Numbered from the stretch's first letter, positions 17,122-25,730 are shown. The stretch is 42,992 nt of DNA from Campylobacteraceae bacterium (GCA_027065385.1 JAMOOP010000075.1:1-42992); one strand, 5' to 3'. The notes: generated by a model from the letters alone, not told the origin. Translations and numbers: made by a program.

Positions 17122-17919
17122 TTATAAAATTTTTTTTGCAACTGAAAGAATATTTGACAATTTTTCTATCTCCTCTTTAGATAACTCATAACCCTTTACT
17201 TTTGCTAAAACACCTCTAATATCACTTAAGATTGATACAATATCTTCTCTTTGAATATCTCTTTTTTTAACCTCTTTTAAAAGATAATCTATTAACTCCT
17301 CTTGCAGTAGTATAGCACTCTCTTCTTTATTATAATATTTTCTAAACCCCTCTACTGCCAATCTATACCCTTCAAGCCAACCACCGATACTATTAAGTAT
17401 AGATAGGTTCTCTTTTCTATTGTCCAAAAAATTTCTATTAATACTCTCTTTTAATTTAGCAATCTCCTCTGATACAATACTCCATCTTTCTCTTTTTATA
17501 AGTTTTTTTAACTTTTTTAATTTCTTTTTTCTACTTTTGGTATTTAAACTTCTACCGTTTAATATAATATCATTTAAAATAAGATTTATTTGACTAGATA
17601 CAGATATAAGATTGTCTTTATCTTTAGATATTGCTAAAAAGTAAGAGTCAGCCCCTTTTACCCCAAGAGTTAATGCCCTATCGCCATTAGAGCTATATTT
17701 TTTATTTGGATTTACCTTTACATCTATAAATTTACTCCAATCTATATCTCCTAAACTACTATTTAATGAGTTTGCTAATGCACCAGCAGATGGCATAACA
17801 AAACTACTCTCTTTCATAATATTCTCAATTTCAGCTTGGCTAATTATATCTTCACCTTTTTTAGCTGTATCTGCTGATATAGCTATTGATAAACTTAATA
17901 GAATTAATATTCGTTTCAT
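17122..17919 (-). CDS. Secreted protein sharing the kinase's outer domain
   Basis: A 265-residue exported protein (signal peptide 'ILILLSLSIAISA'). Residues 80-95 ('DRALTLGVKGADSYFL') and 181-199 ('WLEGYRLAVEGFRKYYNKE') align with 395-410 and 458-476 of the kinase, and the helix after each ('LLQEELIDYLLKEV' against 'LVKKELINALIEKI') also matches. The two therefore share a helical domain by duplication. Between the blocks this protein carries a very basic segment (KSRKKKLKKLKKLIKRER, 128-145). It may compete for or present the kinase's signal. The gene lies 10 bp after the ABC transporter gene. Confidence 0.75.
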   Translation of the reverse strand: MKRILILLSLSIAISADTAKKGEDIISQAEIENIMKESSFVMPSAGALANSLNSSLGDIDWSKFIDVKVNPNKKYSSNGDRALTLGVKGADSYFLAISKDKDNLISVSSQINLILNDIILNGRSLNTKSRKKKLKKLKKLIKRERWSIVSEEIAKLKESINRNFLDNRKENLSILNSIGGWLEGYRLAVEGFRKYYNKEESAILLQEELIDYLLKEVKKRDIQREDIVSILSDIRGVLAKVKGYELSKEEIEKLSNILSVAKKIL

Positions 17920-17929
17920 CTCTCTCCCT

Positions 17930-20338
17930 TTAATTTTTATCTTTTAATTTTAATCTAACCATTGCTAAGAATATTGTTAAAATAGTATATAGTATTAATA
18001 TAGTATATATAATCCAACTTAAACTATTTCTCCATATTCCATCTATTAAATCTATATATTTATCTTCAATACATCTTCTACCCTCACACCCCTCTATCTC
18101 AAAATCTATATCATTAGGATATAGTGCATTATACTCATCTTTACATATATAAGATGGATACTTTGTTATATTAAACTCTTCACAATTATACTCTTTTGGC
18201 TCTCTTAATCCTAAAATTTGGTCTCTATTATAATTATCATACTCTCTTAAAAGCTCTTCAAAACTCCATCTAGTAGGCATTAACATAGAGACTCTATAGG
18301 CATCTATATATAATCTATTTGTAGGCATATCTTTAATAGATACCATGCCTCCTGCAAATATAATCATAGGAATTAAAATAGCAGGGACTAAAGCTAAAGC
18401 TTGTGTAGATGATTTTGTACTACTAGAAATAAGTAACCCTATACTTACACCTGTAACTGCTGTTAAGAAAACTATTAAAATAGTATTTATTAAGTTTATA
18501 TTAAGAGGAACAGCTATATTTACCAATAGGATTAAAAGAGTAACCTGTATTAATGATAATATAGTAAGTATTGAAAACTTTGATAAAACATAAGGAACTA
18601 TCTTTAATCCAAACTGCCTCTCTCTTTTACATATTGCTTTTTCTGATACAATTTCTCTTACAGAATTAATAACACCAAACCATATAGAGGATATTATTAA
18701 AATAAATAGTAAAATAGATGGAGTCTCTTTATACTGTTCATATCCATTACCACTAAATAGAAATATTAACAACATAGCAATAATTGGAGCTTGAATAAAT
18801 AAAATTGTTGTATTTACTCTATCTTTTAGTTTTATATTAAGATACCTTTTTGTTAAAATAAAAAATTGACTAAAAGATGAATTATTACTATTTTTTTTCA
18901 ATATATGTTTACTATCTTCTTTATCATTTATAGCTCTATCTTCTATAAACTCTCTATATATTTTACTATGTTTATATATCTCTTTCCAATTTTTGCCCTC
19001 TTTCTCACCTCTATGTAGTCCAATAAGTGCATTATCTGGGTCATCTAAAATATTCTTTTTTGGTCTATCTTTATTAAAAAATTCTATAGATTGTGGATAG
19101 TTAGAGCCAAAATATGCAATCTCTCCATGGGTTAAAATAATAACATTATCTATTTTTTTATAATTTGTAAGGCTTGGCTGATGTATAGTTAATAGAACTG
19201 TTTTACCACTATCACTTAATTTTTTTAATCTATTTATAACAATTCTAGTATCAACTGAAGATAGTCCAGATGTTGGTTCATCTAAAAAAATAAGTTCAGG
19301 ATTGGCTAAAAGCTCCATTGCTATATTGACTCTTTTTCTCTCTCCCCCACTAATTCCTTTATCTATTTGAGGAGAGCCAATTAATACATTTTTAGTATTA
19401 TATATTCCTAACTCTTTTAAAACCTCATCTATTCTTTGATTAATCTCACTATTTCTTAAATCACTAGATAATCTAAGTTTAGAGGAGTAAAAAAGAGACT
19501 CATAAACAGTAAGTTCAGGGTGAATAATATCCTCTTGAGGTACATATCCTATAAAATTTTTAATACTCTCATAATTTTGATATAGGTCTCTTCCATTAAT
19601 AAGAACTTCACCTTTAGTAGGTTTTAGGTATCCACTTAAAATATTAAGTAGAGTAGTTTTCCCTGCACCAGATAGACCCATAATAGCTACCATCTCACTA
19701 GGATATATAGTAAAGTTTATATCATCTAATAGAATTTTCTCTTTACCCTTTGTATTTACACTAAAAGATATATCTTTTACATCAACTCTAATACCATACT
19801 TTTCACTTTTAACAAGTTTTGAACCTCTATTATCTATTGTAAATATAAAGCTATATAGACCAAGAGTTATTTTATCTCCCTCTCTAATCTCTTCTTTATC
19901 TCTAACGGCTTTATTATTGACAAATGTACCATTAGTCGAATTTAAATCATATATATAATATCTACCATCTTCATTAGTAATTTTTGCATGATGCCAAGAT
20001 ATATTCGGATTTGAGATGACCATATCTACACTAGAGTCTCGCCCTATTAAAATATCTTGATTATGAATAGCTCTATTTTTACTATTTTTACTATCAATTA
20101 AGTCAAAAATCTCATTAGTATAGAGTATATATTTAGCTAAATATAATTTATTATCTCTTTTTAACTTCCCTCTATATACTCTATTATTTGGACTATTTAG
20201 ATATGTACCATTTGTTGAGTCATTATCTATAAAATACCACTCATTATTCTCTTTTTTAATTATAAGATGGTGTAGAGAAACACTATTTGAATTTATAACA
20301 ATATCACAATCTATATCTCTACCTATTTTAAATATCAT
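17930..20338 (-). CDS. ABCG-type ABC transporter with two N-terminal FHA domains
   Basis: An 802-residue half-transporter. FHA1 (about 2-72) has 'KIGRD' and 'DSTNGTYLN'; FHA2 (about 95-167) has 'IGRDSSVDMVI', 'ISWHHA' and 'NSTNGTFVN'. The ABC domain shows Walker A 'GLSGAGKTT' (221-229), Q-loop 'YVPQED', signature 'GISGGERKR' (328-336), Walker B 'LIFLDEPTSGL' and the H-loop 'TIHQPS'. About six membrane helices follow, with a Cys-containing outer loop before the last. FHA domains read phosphothreonine. M. tuberculosis Rv1747 has the same FHA-FHA-ABC design and is controlled by the kinase PknF; the kinase encoded here should play that part. The substrate is unknown. Confidence 0.93.
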   Translation of the reverse strand: MIFKIGRDIDCDIVINSNSVSLHHLIIKKENNEWYFIDNDSTNGTYLNSPNNRVYRGKLKRDNKLYLAKYILYTNEIFDLIDSKNSKNRAIHNQDILIGRDSSVDMVISNPNISWHHAKITNEDGRYYIYDLNSTNGTFVNNKAVRDKEEIREGDKITLGLYSFIFTIDNRGSKLVKSEKYGIRVDVKDISFSVNTKGKEKILLDDINFTIYPSEMVAIMGLSGAGKTTLLNILSGYLKPTKGEVLINGRDLYQNYESIKNFIGYVPQEDIIHPELTVYESLFYSSKLRLSSDLRNSEINQRIDEVLKELGIYNTKNVLIGSPQIDKGISGGERKRVNIAMELLANPELIFLDEPTSGLSSVDTRIVINRLKKLSDSGKTVLLTIHQPSLTNYKKIDNVIILTHGEIAYFGSNYPQSIEFFNKDRPKKNILDDPDNALIGLHRGEKEGKNWKEIYKHSKIYREFIEDRAINDKEDSKHILKKNSNNSSFSQFFILTKRYLNIKLKDRVNTTILFIQAPIIAMLLIFLFSGNGYEQYKETPSILLFILIISSIWFGVINSVREIVSEKAICKRERQFGLKIVPYVLSKFSILTILSLIQVTLLILLVNIAVPLNINLINTILIVFLTAVTGVSIGLLISSSTKSSTQALALVPAILIPMIIFAGGMVSIKDMPTNRLYIDAYRVSMLMPTRWSFEELLREYDNYNRDQILGLREPKEYNCEEFNITKYPSYICKDEYNALYPNDIDFEIEGCEGRRCIEDKYIDLIDGIWRNSLSWIIYTILILYTILTIFLAMVRLKLKDKN

Positions 20339-20341
20339 CTC

Positions 20342-20875
20342 TTAAAAAAAATCCCACTGAAATTTATCATTACAAAAGGCTACAAACTTTAATAGAGTAT
20401 TACCGACCTTTATTGTATCTCCATCTTTTAAATTTTCAAAATATAAAATCTCTTCATTATTTAAAAATAGATTAGAGTTATTACTCCCTTTTTGTATTAG
20501 AAATGCCTGTTTAGTATAATCAAAAATAATAACAAAATGACGAGTCTCTTCTATTTCATTATCATTAAAATCTATAGATATATTATTATCTTTACCTCTA
20601 CCAATATCATTTATACCAGTAAAAATTTCAAAACTTTTTCCACTACCTAATCCATCTATAATAACTAACCAACCGACAACAGCTTTTATAACTCTATTTT
20701 CTATTTTAGTTATTTTCTTCTCTTCTATAATTGGTTCTACATTTTTAATAACAATAGTTTTTGGAGGATTAGAATAGTTATCTTCTTTTTTTTCTATAAT
20801 TGTATTACAGTATGGACACTTATCATATTTTATATCAATAAAGGTATTACATTTTGGATTTGGACATTTTATCAT
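20342..20875 (-). CDS. Zinc-ribbon plus FHA-like domain protein
   Basis: A 177-residue cytoplasmic protein. The N-terminus has a two-pair Cys ribbon ('CPNPKC', then 'CPYC', residues 4-22). A linker leads to an FHA-like domain at about 75-165 ('GWLVIIDGLGSGKSFEIFTG', 'DIGRGKDNNISIDF', 'KDGDTIKVGNTLLKFV'). The GR pair is kept, but the Ser-x-x-His of true phosphothreonine pockets reads 'EETRHF' and the usual N-G-T turn reads 'SNNSNLFLN', so binding may be weakened or changed. It ends 3 bp before the FHA-ABC transporter gene and follows the caspase-like gene, suggesting an adaptor role. Confidence 0.85.
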   Translation of the reverse strand: MIKCPNPKCNTFIDIKYDKCPYCNTIIEKKEDNYSNPPKTIVIKNVEPIIEEKKITKIENRVIKAVVGWLVIIDGLGSGKSFEIFTGINDIGRGKDNNISIDFNDNEIEETRHFVIIFDYTKQAFLIQKGSNNSNLFLNNEEILYFENLKDGDTIKVGNTLLKFVAFCNDKFQWDFF

Positions 20876-20909
20876 CTACTTTTCCCTTTTAATTTTTATT
20901 ATAATTATA

Positions 20910-22364
20910 CTAATTATGAACACATAAAACATAACCTTTTTCATCTTTTTTATAATTTTCATATCCACCTGCTAAAAAATTAATACCAAAAGCAGAGATA
21001 TTATTATCAGTATAAATAGTATATGTCCAATGGTGAGTTAAACTTTTATGTATATTAAAATATTTAGTATCTATAGCAGGTGCAAATTTATTACTATCTA
21101 TAAGATAAAATAGCTCTTTTTTTGTTGGCAGTCTCCAACTATTAGAGCCATCTAAAACAAGATTTTGACAATACTCTACTGCTTTATTCCAATTTTTAGC
21201 CTCTTTGCTATCTTTTTTTGTCCATATTAAACTTGTATAGTTATCTTTAACTGTATTTTCAGAATTTTTACTATAACTTCTCTTACCTTTAAAAATTAAA
21301 GAGTTCCAACTACTGTTAATATCTTTTGAAATTATTGAATTATTAACCTCTCTATTTAGCGTTAATGATATATTTATATCGCTTTGTAAATCTAGTTTTA
21401 TATTTTTTGTTATATATCCATCTTTTGAAATAGATATATTATATTTTCCATTTTTTAGTTTTATATCATTATAGTAATTTTGATTTATACCAATAAATTT
21501 AATTTTGCTATTAATGGGAGTTATATCTATATTTATAGCAGAGTATTTATCTAAAACCTCATCTATCTCAAAAGTAGATTTTCTTAAACTCTTTTTTTTC
21601 GGAAGTGTAAAAAAAAATTTTCCTCTAATTGTTTGGTCATATATAGCAGGAAACTGTTTATGATTTGATGCCTCATAAACCTCTTCTCTAGTCTTTTTAA
21701 AAACATCTTGAAGATTTAACTCTTGTTGCATATATTTTATAAGATATTTTGTAAATAGTCCATTCTCACTATTTTTCCCATCACTAGCCACACTTCCCTC
21801 TCCTGTTGCATAAGAGACAAAAAGACCAATAGGTTCAATTTTTGCTAATCCTCCTTTTCCTACAGCTCTAATAAAAGGGTCATTTCTACAAGCATCTAAA
21901 ATAACAATATTTAATCTATTTTTAGCATTTTGCATTTTTTTAGTAATTTGATTAACTGCTACTGCTTCAAATTCTGCATCACTCTTCTCATCTAACTCTG
22001 CATCTATAGGAATTAAATAATTTTTACCATCTACCTCTATACCATGTCCAGAGAAATATAGTAATCCAACTCCACCTTTTCTTATTTTAGAGTAAAATAT
22101 TTTTAGAGCTTTTTTTATCTCTTTTCTTGTGCTGTTTTCCCTATATATTACATCAAAATCTCTACTCTCCAATATAGATTTAATGGCTTTAGCATCATTT
22201 ATTGGGTTTCTAAGTTTAGATAAAACCCCCTCATATTCACTATTTCCTATAACTAATGCAACTCTCTGTTCTTGTTGCATATCTTGTATTAACTTTACAC
22301 TTCTAATATTAGTAGTTTGTGCAGAAAGTAGTATAGAAAATAGAAAATATAGTAAAACTTTCAC
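20910..22364 (-). CDS. Exported caspase-like (C14) peptidase with C-terminal Lcl/DUF1566 domain
   Basis: A 484-residue protein with a signal peptide ('VLLYFLFSILLSAQ'). Residues 33-250 form a caspase-fold peptidase with catalytic His107 ('YFSGHGIE') and Cys159 ('VILDACRNDPF'), both in their proper setting, plus 'ALVIGNSEY' and the late 'SENGLFTKYL' motif. A PEGA-like beta domain (about 275-335) and an Lcl/DUF1566 domain (about 370-483, 'SLIWTKKDSKEAKNWNKAVE', 'SWRLPTKKEL', 'GYVLCVH') follow. The start is GTG with AAGGA six bases upstream. It heads the operon of kinase, phosphatase and FHA proteins. Metacaspase-like proteins usually cut after Lys or Arg; its target is unknown. Confidence 0.92.
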   Translation of the reverse strand: MKVLLYFLFSILLSAQTTNIRSVKLIQDMQQEQRVALVIGNSEYEGVLSKLRNPINDAKAIKSILESRDFDVIYRENSTRKEIKKALKIFYSKIRKGGVGLLYFSGHGIEVDGKNYLIPIDAELDEKSDAEFEAVAVNQITKKMQNAKNRLNIVILDACRNDPFIRAVGKGGLAKIEPIGLFVSYATGEGSVASDGKNSENGLFTKYLIKYMQQELNLQDVFKKTREEVYEASNHKQFPAIYDQTIRGKFFFTLPKKKSLRKSTFEIDEVLDKYSAINIDITPINSKIKFIGINQNYYNDIKLKNGKYNISISKDGYITKNIKLDLQSDINISLTLNREVNNSIISKDINSSWNSLIFKGKRSYSKNSENTVKDNYTSLIWTKKDSKEAKNWNKAVEYCQNLVLDGSNSWRLPTKKELFYLIDSNKFAPAIDTKYFNIHKSLTHHWTYTIYTDNNISAFGINFLAGGYENYKKDEKGYVLCVHN

Positions 22365-22525
22365 CCCTTATCCTTAATGTAATATTTACTTTTATAACTA
22401 TTTTAATTAAACTTATATTATATATATTTTAAATGAGTATAATAAATATAGTTGTTAATAATAGCTAGTAAATAGGTTACATATTTAATTTAATAGATAT
22501 TTAATTATTTATCAAAGCTTTTTTG

Positions 22526-22534
22526 TGTTATGAT
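22526..22534 (+). promoter_or_regulatory. Extended -10 promoter of the rhodanese-PilJ-cytochrome operon
   Basis: TGTTATGAT, an extended -10 element, lies 28 bp before the ATG at 22563, followed by an AAGGGG ribosome site at 22550-22555. The rest of 22365-22525 is AT-rich and should hold the divergent promoter of the caspase-headed operon. Confidence 0.5.
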
Positions 22535-22562
22535 ATTCAGACTTTATTAAGGGGAAAAGATA

Positions 22563-23186
22563 ATGAAAAAAATGGTGAAATACTATTCTATATTTGGTGG
22601 CATACTACTAATAACTAATCTATCATTTGCTGATGTAAAAATTACAAAAGATATAGCAAATATAACAATCAAACATAAAAATAAAACTATTAAAATTGAG
22701 CGAATTCAAGATACAAATCACCGTTTGACTAATAGTTTTGCTAAAACTTCAAGAGAGTGTCCACCTTTTTGTATTCAACCTATGTATATAGATGGTGTTA
22801 AAACTGTAGGAGAGATGGAGGTCTTGGAGTTTTTACAAAGGATAACTAAAGGTGATAACTCTATTTTAGTTGATGCTAGAACATCAGAGTGGTATAAAAA
22901 TAGCACAATACCAGGTTCAACTAACTTGCCATTTACTATGCTTAATAAAGATAGTAAATATATAGATAGAATTTTAGAGATATTAGGTGCAAAAAAAATA
23001 GATGGTGGGTGGAATTTTGATGATGCTGTAAAAATATTGGTCTTTAGTAATGGTATATGGGACGCACAAGCACCAAAAGCAATTCAAAATCTTATTGATG
23101 TAGGGTATCCTAAAGATAAAATACTCTACTATCGAGGAGGTATGCAGAATTGGCAAAATGTCGGTTTGACTACAGTTAGACAGTAG
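22563..23186 (+). CDS. Exported rhodanese-like protein without the active-site cysteine
   Basis: A 207-residue protein with a signal peptide ('YYSIFGGILLITNLSFA') and a C-terminal rhodanese fold (about 83-205): 'ILVDARTSEWYKNSTIPGST', 'KILVFSNGIWDAQAPKAI' and 'YYRGGMQNWQNVGL'. In true rhodaneses the loop after the central strand is C-x-x-G-x-R; here it reads 'FSNGIWD' with no Cys, so sulfur transfer by the usual route is unlikely. Instead a 'CPPFC' pair lies ahead of the domain (Cys66 and Cys70) and could bind metal or do redox work. First gene of a three-gene operon with a sensor-domain protein and a cytochrome. Confidence 0.85.
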   Translation: MKKMVKYYSIFGGILLITNLSFADVKITKDIANITIKHKNKTIKIERIQDTNHRLTNSFAKTSRECPPFCIQPMYIDGVKTVGEMEVLEFLQRITKGDNSILVDARTSEWYKNSTIPGSTNLPFTMLNKDSKYIDRILEILGAKKIDGGWNFDDAVKILVFSNGIWDAQAPKAIQNLIDVGYPKDKILYYRGGMQNWQNVGLTTVRQ

Positions 23187-23195
23187 AGGTTAAGT

Positions 23196-24089
23196 ATGAA
23201 ACATCTACTTCTTATACCACTTATTTCTACACTACTACTCTCTTCTAAGTTTAACGATTTAGACTCTCTTGTCAATAAAGCAAATATGGAAAAGGCTCAA
23301 AAAAGAAAAAATTTATCAGATATATTTAAACAGAGAATGAGAACTCAACTTATGGCAAGAGACACTTTTTTTATTACAATAGGTTATAAAAAAGAGTTTT
23401 ATATAAAAGAGTTACTAAATATATCAAATCTATTTGATAAAGATATAAAAAAGTTTACTCAAAACAAAAAGGAGATTAAAAATCTATCAGTAAAAGTTCC
23501 AGATTATAGTAAAAGGGTAAAAAGGTTAATTAATACATGGAGTAAATTTTATAAAAATATAAAAATAATTACTAAAAATAGTAAAGATAGAGATGCTCAT
23601 AAATATATTAAAGAGAATAATGTACTTCTACTTACTGATATTGATTTTATAATTCGTAAAAATATTGAGTTTGGAGAGAGTAGTGATGATTTTTTAAAAA
23701 AATTACAACATGCAAACTTTATGCTATTTACTCAAATAGGAATTCCTAGAACATATATATATAAGATAATAAAAGAGAAACTTCTTATTCAAGAAGAGAT
23801 AGATGTTATTGAATATAGACAAAATCTAAATATTACTATTTATTCTTTAGATAGACTCTTAAGAGCCTTTGTTTATGGTGATAACACTCTACAACTTAGT
23901 GGAACAAGAGATAAAGAGTTTTTAACAAAACTTCTGCCAATTAGTAAACTATGGAAAGAGTTAAAACCTCTCTATAAAAAAGAGGTTTTAAGTAAAGATG
24001 AGTTTGAAATTATGATAAAAAAGAGTGATGAGTTTATAGAAAAACATACCAAACTTGTTAAATTCTCTAATCAAATTGTTGACCAATAA
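23196..24089 (+). CDS. Periplasmic PilJ/NarX-type sensing-domain protein
   Basis: A 297-residue helical protein with a short signal peptide. Residues 47-60 read 'RMRTQLMARDTFFI', close to the 'RQRMLSQRMAK' helix of the type IV pili methyl-accepting transducer N-terminal domain (PilJ, also the nitrate/nitrite-sensing part of NarX). A second similar unit may follow, since 'RAFVYGDNTLQLSGTRDKEF' near residue 230 recalls the family's 'L-x-x-Ge' segment. No kinase, methyl-accepting or membrane part is attached, so it would be a free or partner-bound binding protein. The gene starts 9 bp after the rhodanese gene and ends 9 bp before the cytochrome gene. Confidence 0.72.
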   Translation: MKHLLLIPLISTLLLSSKFNDLDSLVNKANMEKAQKRKNLSDIFKQRMRTQLMARDTFFITIGYKKEFYIKELLNISNLFDKDIKKFTQNKKEIKNLSVKVPDYSKRVKRLINTWSKFYKNIKIITKNSKDRDAHKYIKENNVLLLTDIDFIIRKNIEFGESSDDFLKKLQHANFMLFTQIGIPRTYIYKIIKEKLLIQEEIDVIEYRQNLNITIYSLDRLLRAFVYGDNTLQLSGTRDKEFLTKLLPISKLWKELKPLYKKEVLSKDEFEIMIKKSDEFIEKHTKLVKFSNQIVDQ

Positions 24090-24098
24090 GGATAAAAA

Positions 24099-25730
24099 AT
24101 GAGATTTAAACAGATTTTAAATATTATAGCAGTAACCTCTATTATAACATCTTTTGGAAATTCAAAGAAAATAGATTATGAGAGTGTATATAAAAACTAC
24201 TGTCAAGTGTGTCACGGTAGAGTTCATCAAGGGGATATTGGAGCAGATTTAAGACCACATATATTAAAGATGAAAGACCCATATAGACTATCATCATCTA
24301 TGATAAATGGTGTTGCAAAAGTTATGCCATCTTTTATATCAAGGTTCTCTAAAGCTGAAGCTATTGGTATGGTTGATTGGTTAATGAGTTGGGAGGATAA
24401 AAGCCATTTAACACTCAAACTAAAAGATATTAGTAGATATTGGCGACCACTATCAGATAGAAGTGCTTTTGCCAACAGATATAAAACTCCTGCTGATGTT
24501 AAATCTATAGATGATATTATTTTTATAATAGAAAAAGATGTCTCTTTAGTAACTTTTATGGACTCATCTACAGATAAAATATTATCAAGACATAGAGCAG
24601 GATATGCAATAGATGCAACAGTTCATAATAAAAAGTATCCTAGATACGCTTACTCTCTATCTAAATCTGGTCGTTTAACTATGTTTGATTTAATGGCATC
24701 TGGACAACCTGCTGTAGCCTATGCAAGAGTAGGAGAACACTCAACAACAATATCTATATCTAATAATGGGAAATATATTGTAGCAGGAGATATATATCCA
24801 GCAGGTGCTGTTATTTTAGATGCTTTAAATCTTAAACCAATGAAAGTTATTAATACAAAAAATACCCCTGTTATTAGTATATCCTCTACACCTTATGGAA
24901 CATATTTTATACTAACATTAAAATCTAATATAATAAAAATTATTGATTATTCAAAATCAGATTTTCCTGTTATTGCTGAAATAAAAATAGATGCTAAATT
25001 AGGAGATGGATTTTTAAATCAAAATAGTAAAAAGGATATAGGAAGATTTTATATAGTAACAAGAGTTAAAAAAGGTAGTGGTGGAGTATCTATTATAGAT
25101 TTAAAGAGTAAAAAAGTTATAAAAGATATGAATTTTGGTAAAGAGACATTAGAGAAAGGGGTATCTTGGCAAAATAATAGCTTAAAAAAAGAGCTATATG
25201 CTACAGTTGATAAGAGTATTGGAGAAGTTACTATTTGGGATAGTAATTGGGAAATAGTTAAAAAAGTAGAGATAAAAGGTGGAGGAAATTATATAAATAC
25301 AGATTTAAATAGTCCATATTTATGGGTAAATAGTGGGGATAACAAAATATATTTAATAGATAAAGAGAGTTTAGGGAAGAAAAAAATTATAAAAATAGGA
25401 AAAACTAAAGGTCAATTAATAGATATAAAAACTAAAAAAGTTCTACAAGAGTGGAGTGTAACTCAATATCTATCAAATGAACAGATACCTATAAAATCTA
25501 AAATTAGTAAAGAGCGAATTGTTCCATACTATACAAAATTAGGAAGAGAAGCTAAATATCCTGTTGAACCCAAAATATTAAGTATTGTACCTACAAATCA
25601 CAATAAAATAATGGTTTCAGAGTTTACAACAGGTAGAGTAGGAGTCTATAATAGTAAAAATGGAGAGTTTATTAAATATATTAATAATTTAGCTACTCCT
25701 ACAAATATATACTCAATAACCCATAATTAA
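24099..25730 (+). CDS. Cytochrome c fused to a heme d1-type beta-propeller (NirS/NirN-like)
   Basis: A 543-residue exported protein. After a signal peptide comes one c-type heme site 'YCQVCHGRVHQGDIGADLRP' (Cys35, Cys38, His39), with Met distal candidates near 'MPSF'. From about residue 145 to the end is an eight-bladed propeller of the cytochrome cd1 type ('YAYSLSKSGRLTMFDLMASG', 'SISNNGKYIVAGDIYPAG', 'KGGGNYINTDLNSPYLWVN'). By eye, NirS positions that hold the d1 iron and the two active-site histidines ('AVHISR', 'SHYRPEF', 'NFVHPTFG') appear here as 'AIDATV', 'STPYGTYF' and 'SWQNNSLK'. It is therefore probably not a nitrite reductase. It could be a NirN/NirF-like carrier or a sensor partner of the two proteins upstream. 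Confidence 0.82.
   Translation: MRFKQILNIIAVTSIITSFGNSKKIDYESVYKNYCQVCHGRVHQGDIGADLRPHILKMKDPYRLSSSMINGVAKVMPSFISRFSKAEAIGMVDWLMSWEDKSHLTLKLKDISRYWRPLSDRSAFANRYKTPADVKSIDDIIFIIEKDVSLVTFMDSSTDKILSRHRAGYAIDATVHNKKYPRYAYSLSKSGRLTMFDLMASGQPAVAYARVGEHSTTISISNNGKYIVAGDIYPAGAVILDALNLKPMKVINTKNTPVISISSTPYGTYFILTLKSNIIKIIDYSKSDFPVIAEIKIDAKLGDGFLNQNSKKDIGRFYIVTRVKKGSGGVSIIDLKSKKVIKDMNFGKETLEKGVSWQNNSLKKELYATVDKSIGEVTIWDSNWEIVKKVEIKGGGNYINTDLNSPYLWVNSGDNKIYLIDKESLGKKKIIKIGKTKGQLIDIKTKKVLQEWSVTQYLSNEQIPIKSKISKERIVPYYTKLGREAKYPVEPKILSIVPTNHNKIMVSEFTTGRVGVYNSKNGEFIKYINNLATPTNIYSITHN

Noticed and set aside
13504-22364. Type VI secretion regulatory cluster (PpkA/PppA/Fha)
   Set aside because: Kinase, phosphatase and FHA proteins are shared with such clusters, but no sheath, baseplate, Hcp, VgrG or TssJ-M genes occur in the window, and the ABC transporter and caspase-like protein do not belong to that system.
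24099-25730. Calling this gene nirS, a nitrite reductase
   Set aside because: The cytochrome c and d1-type propeller layout fits, but the catalytic and heme-ligand histidines appear to be replaced and no other denitrification gene is present.
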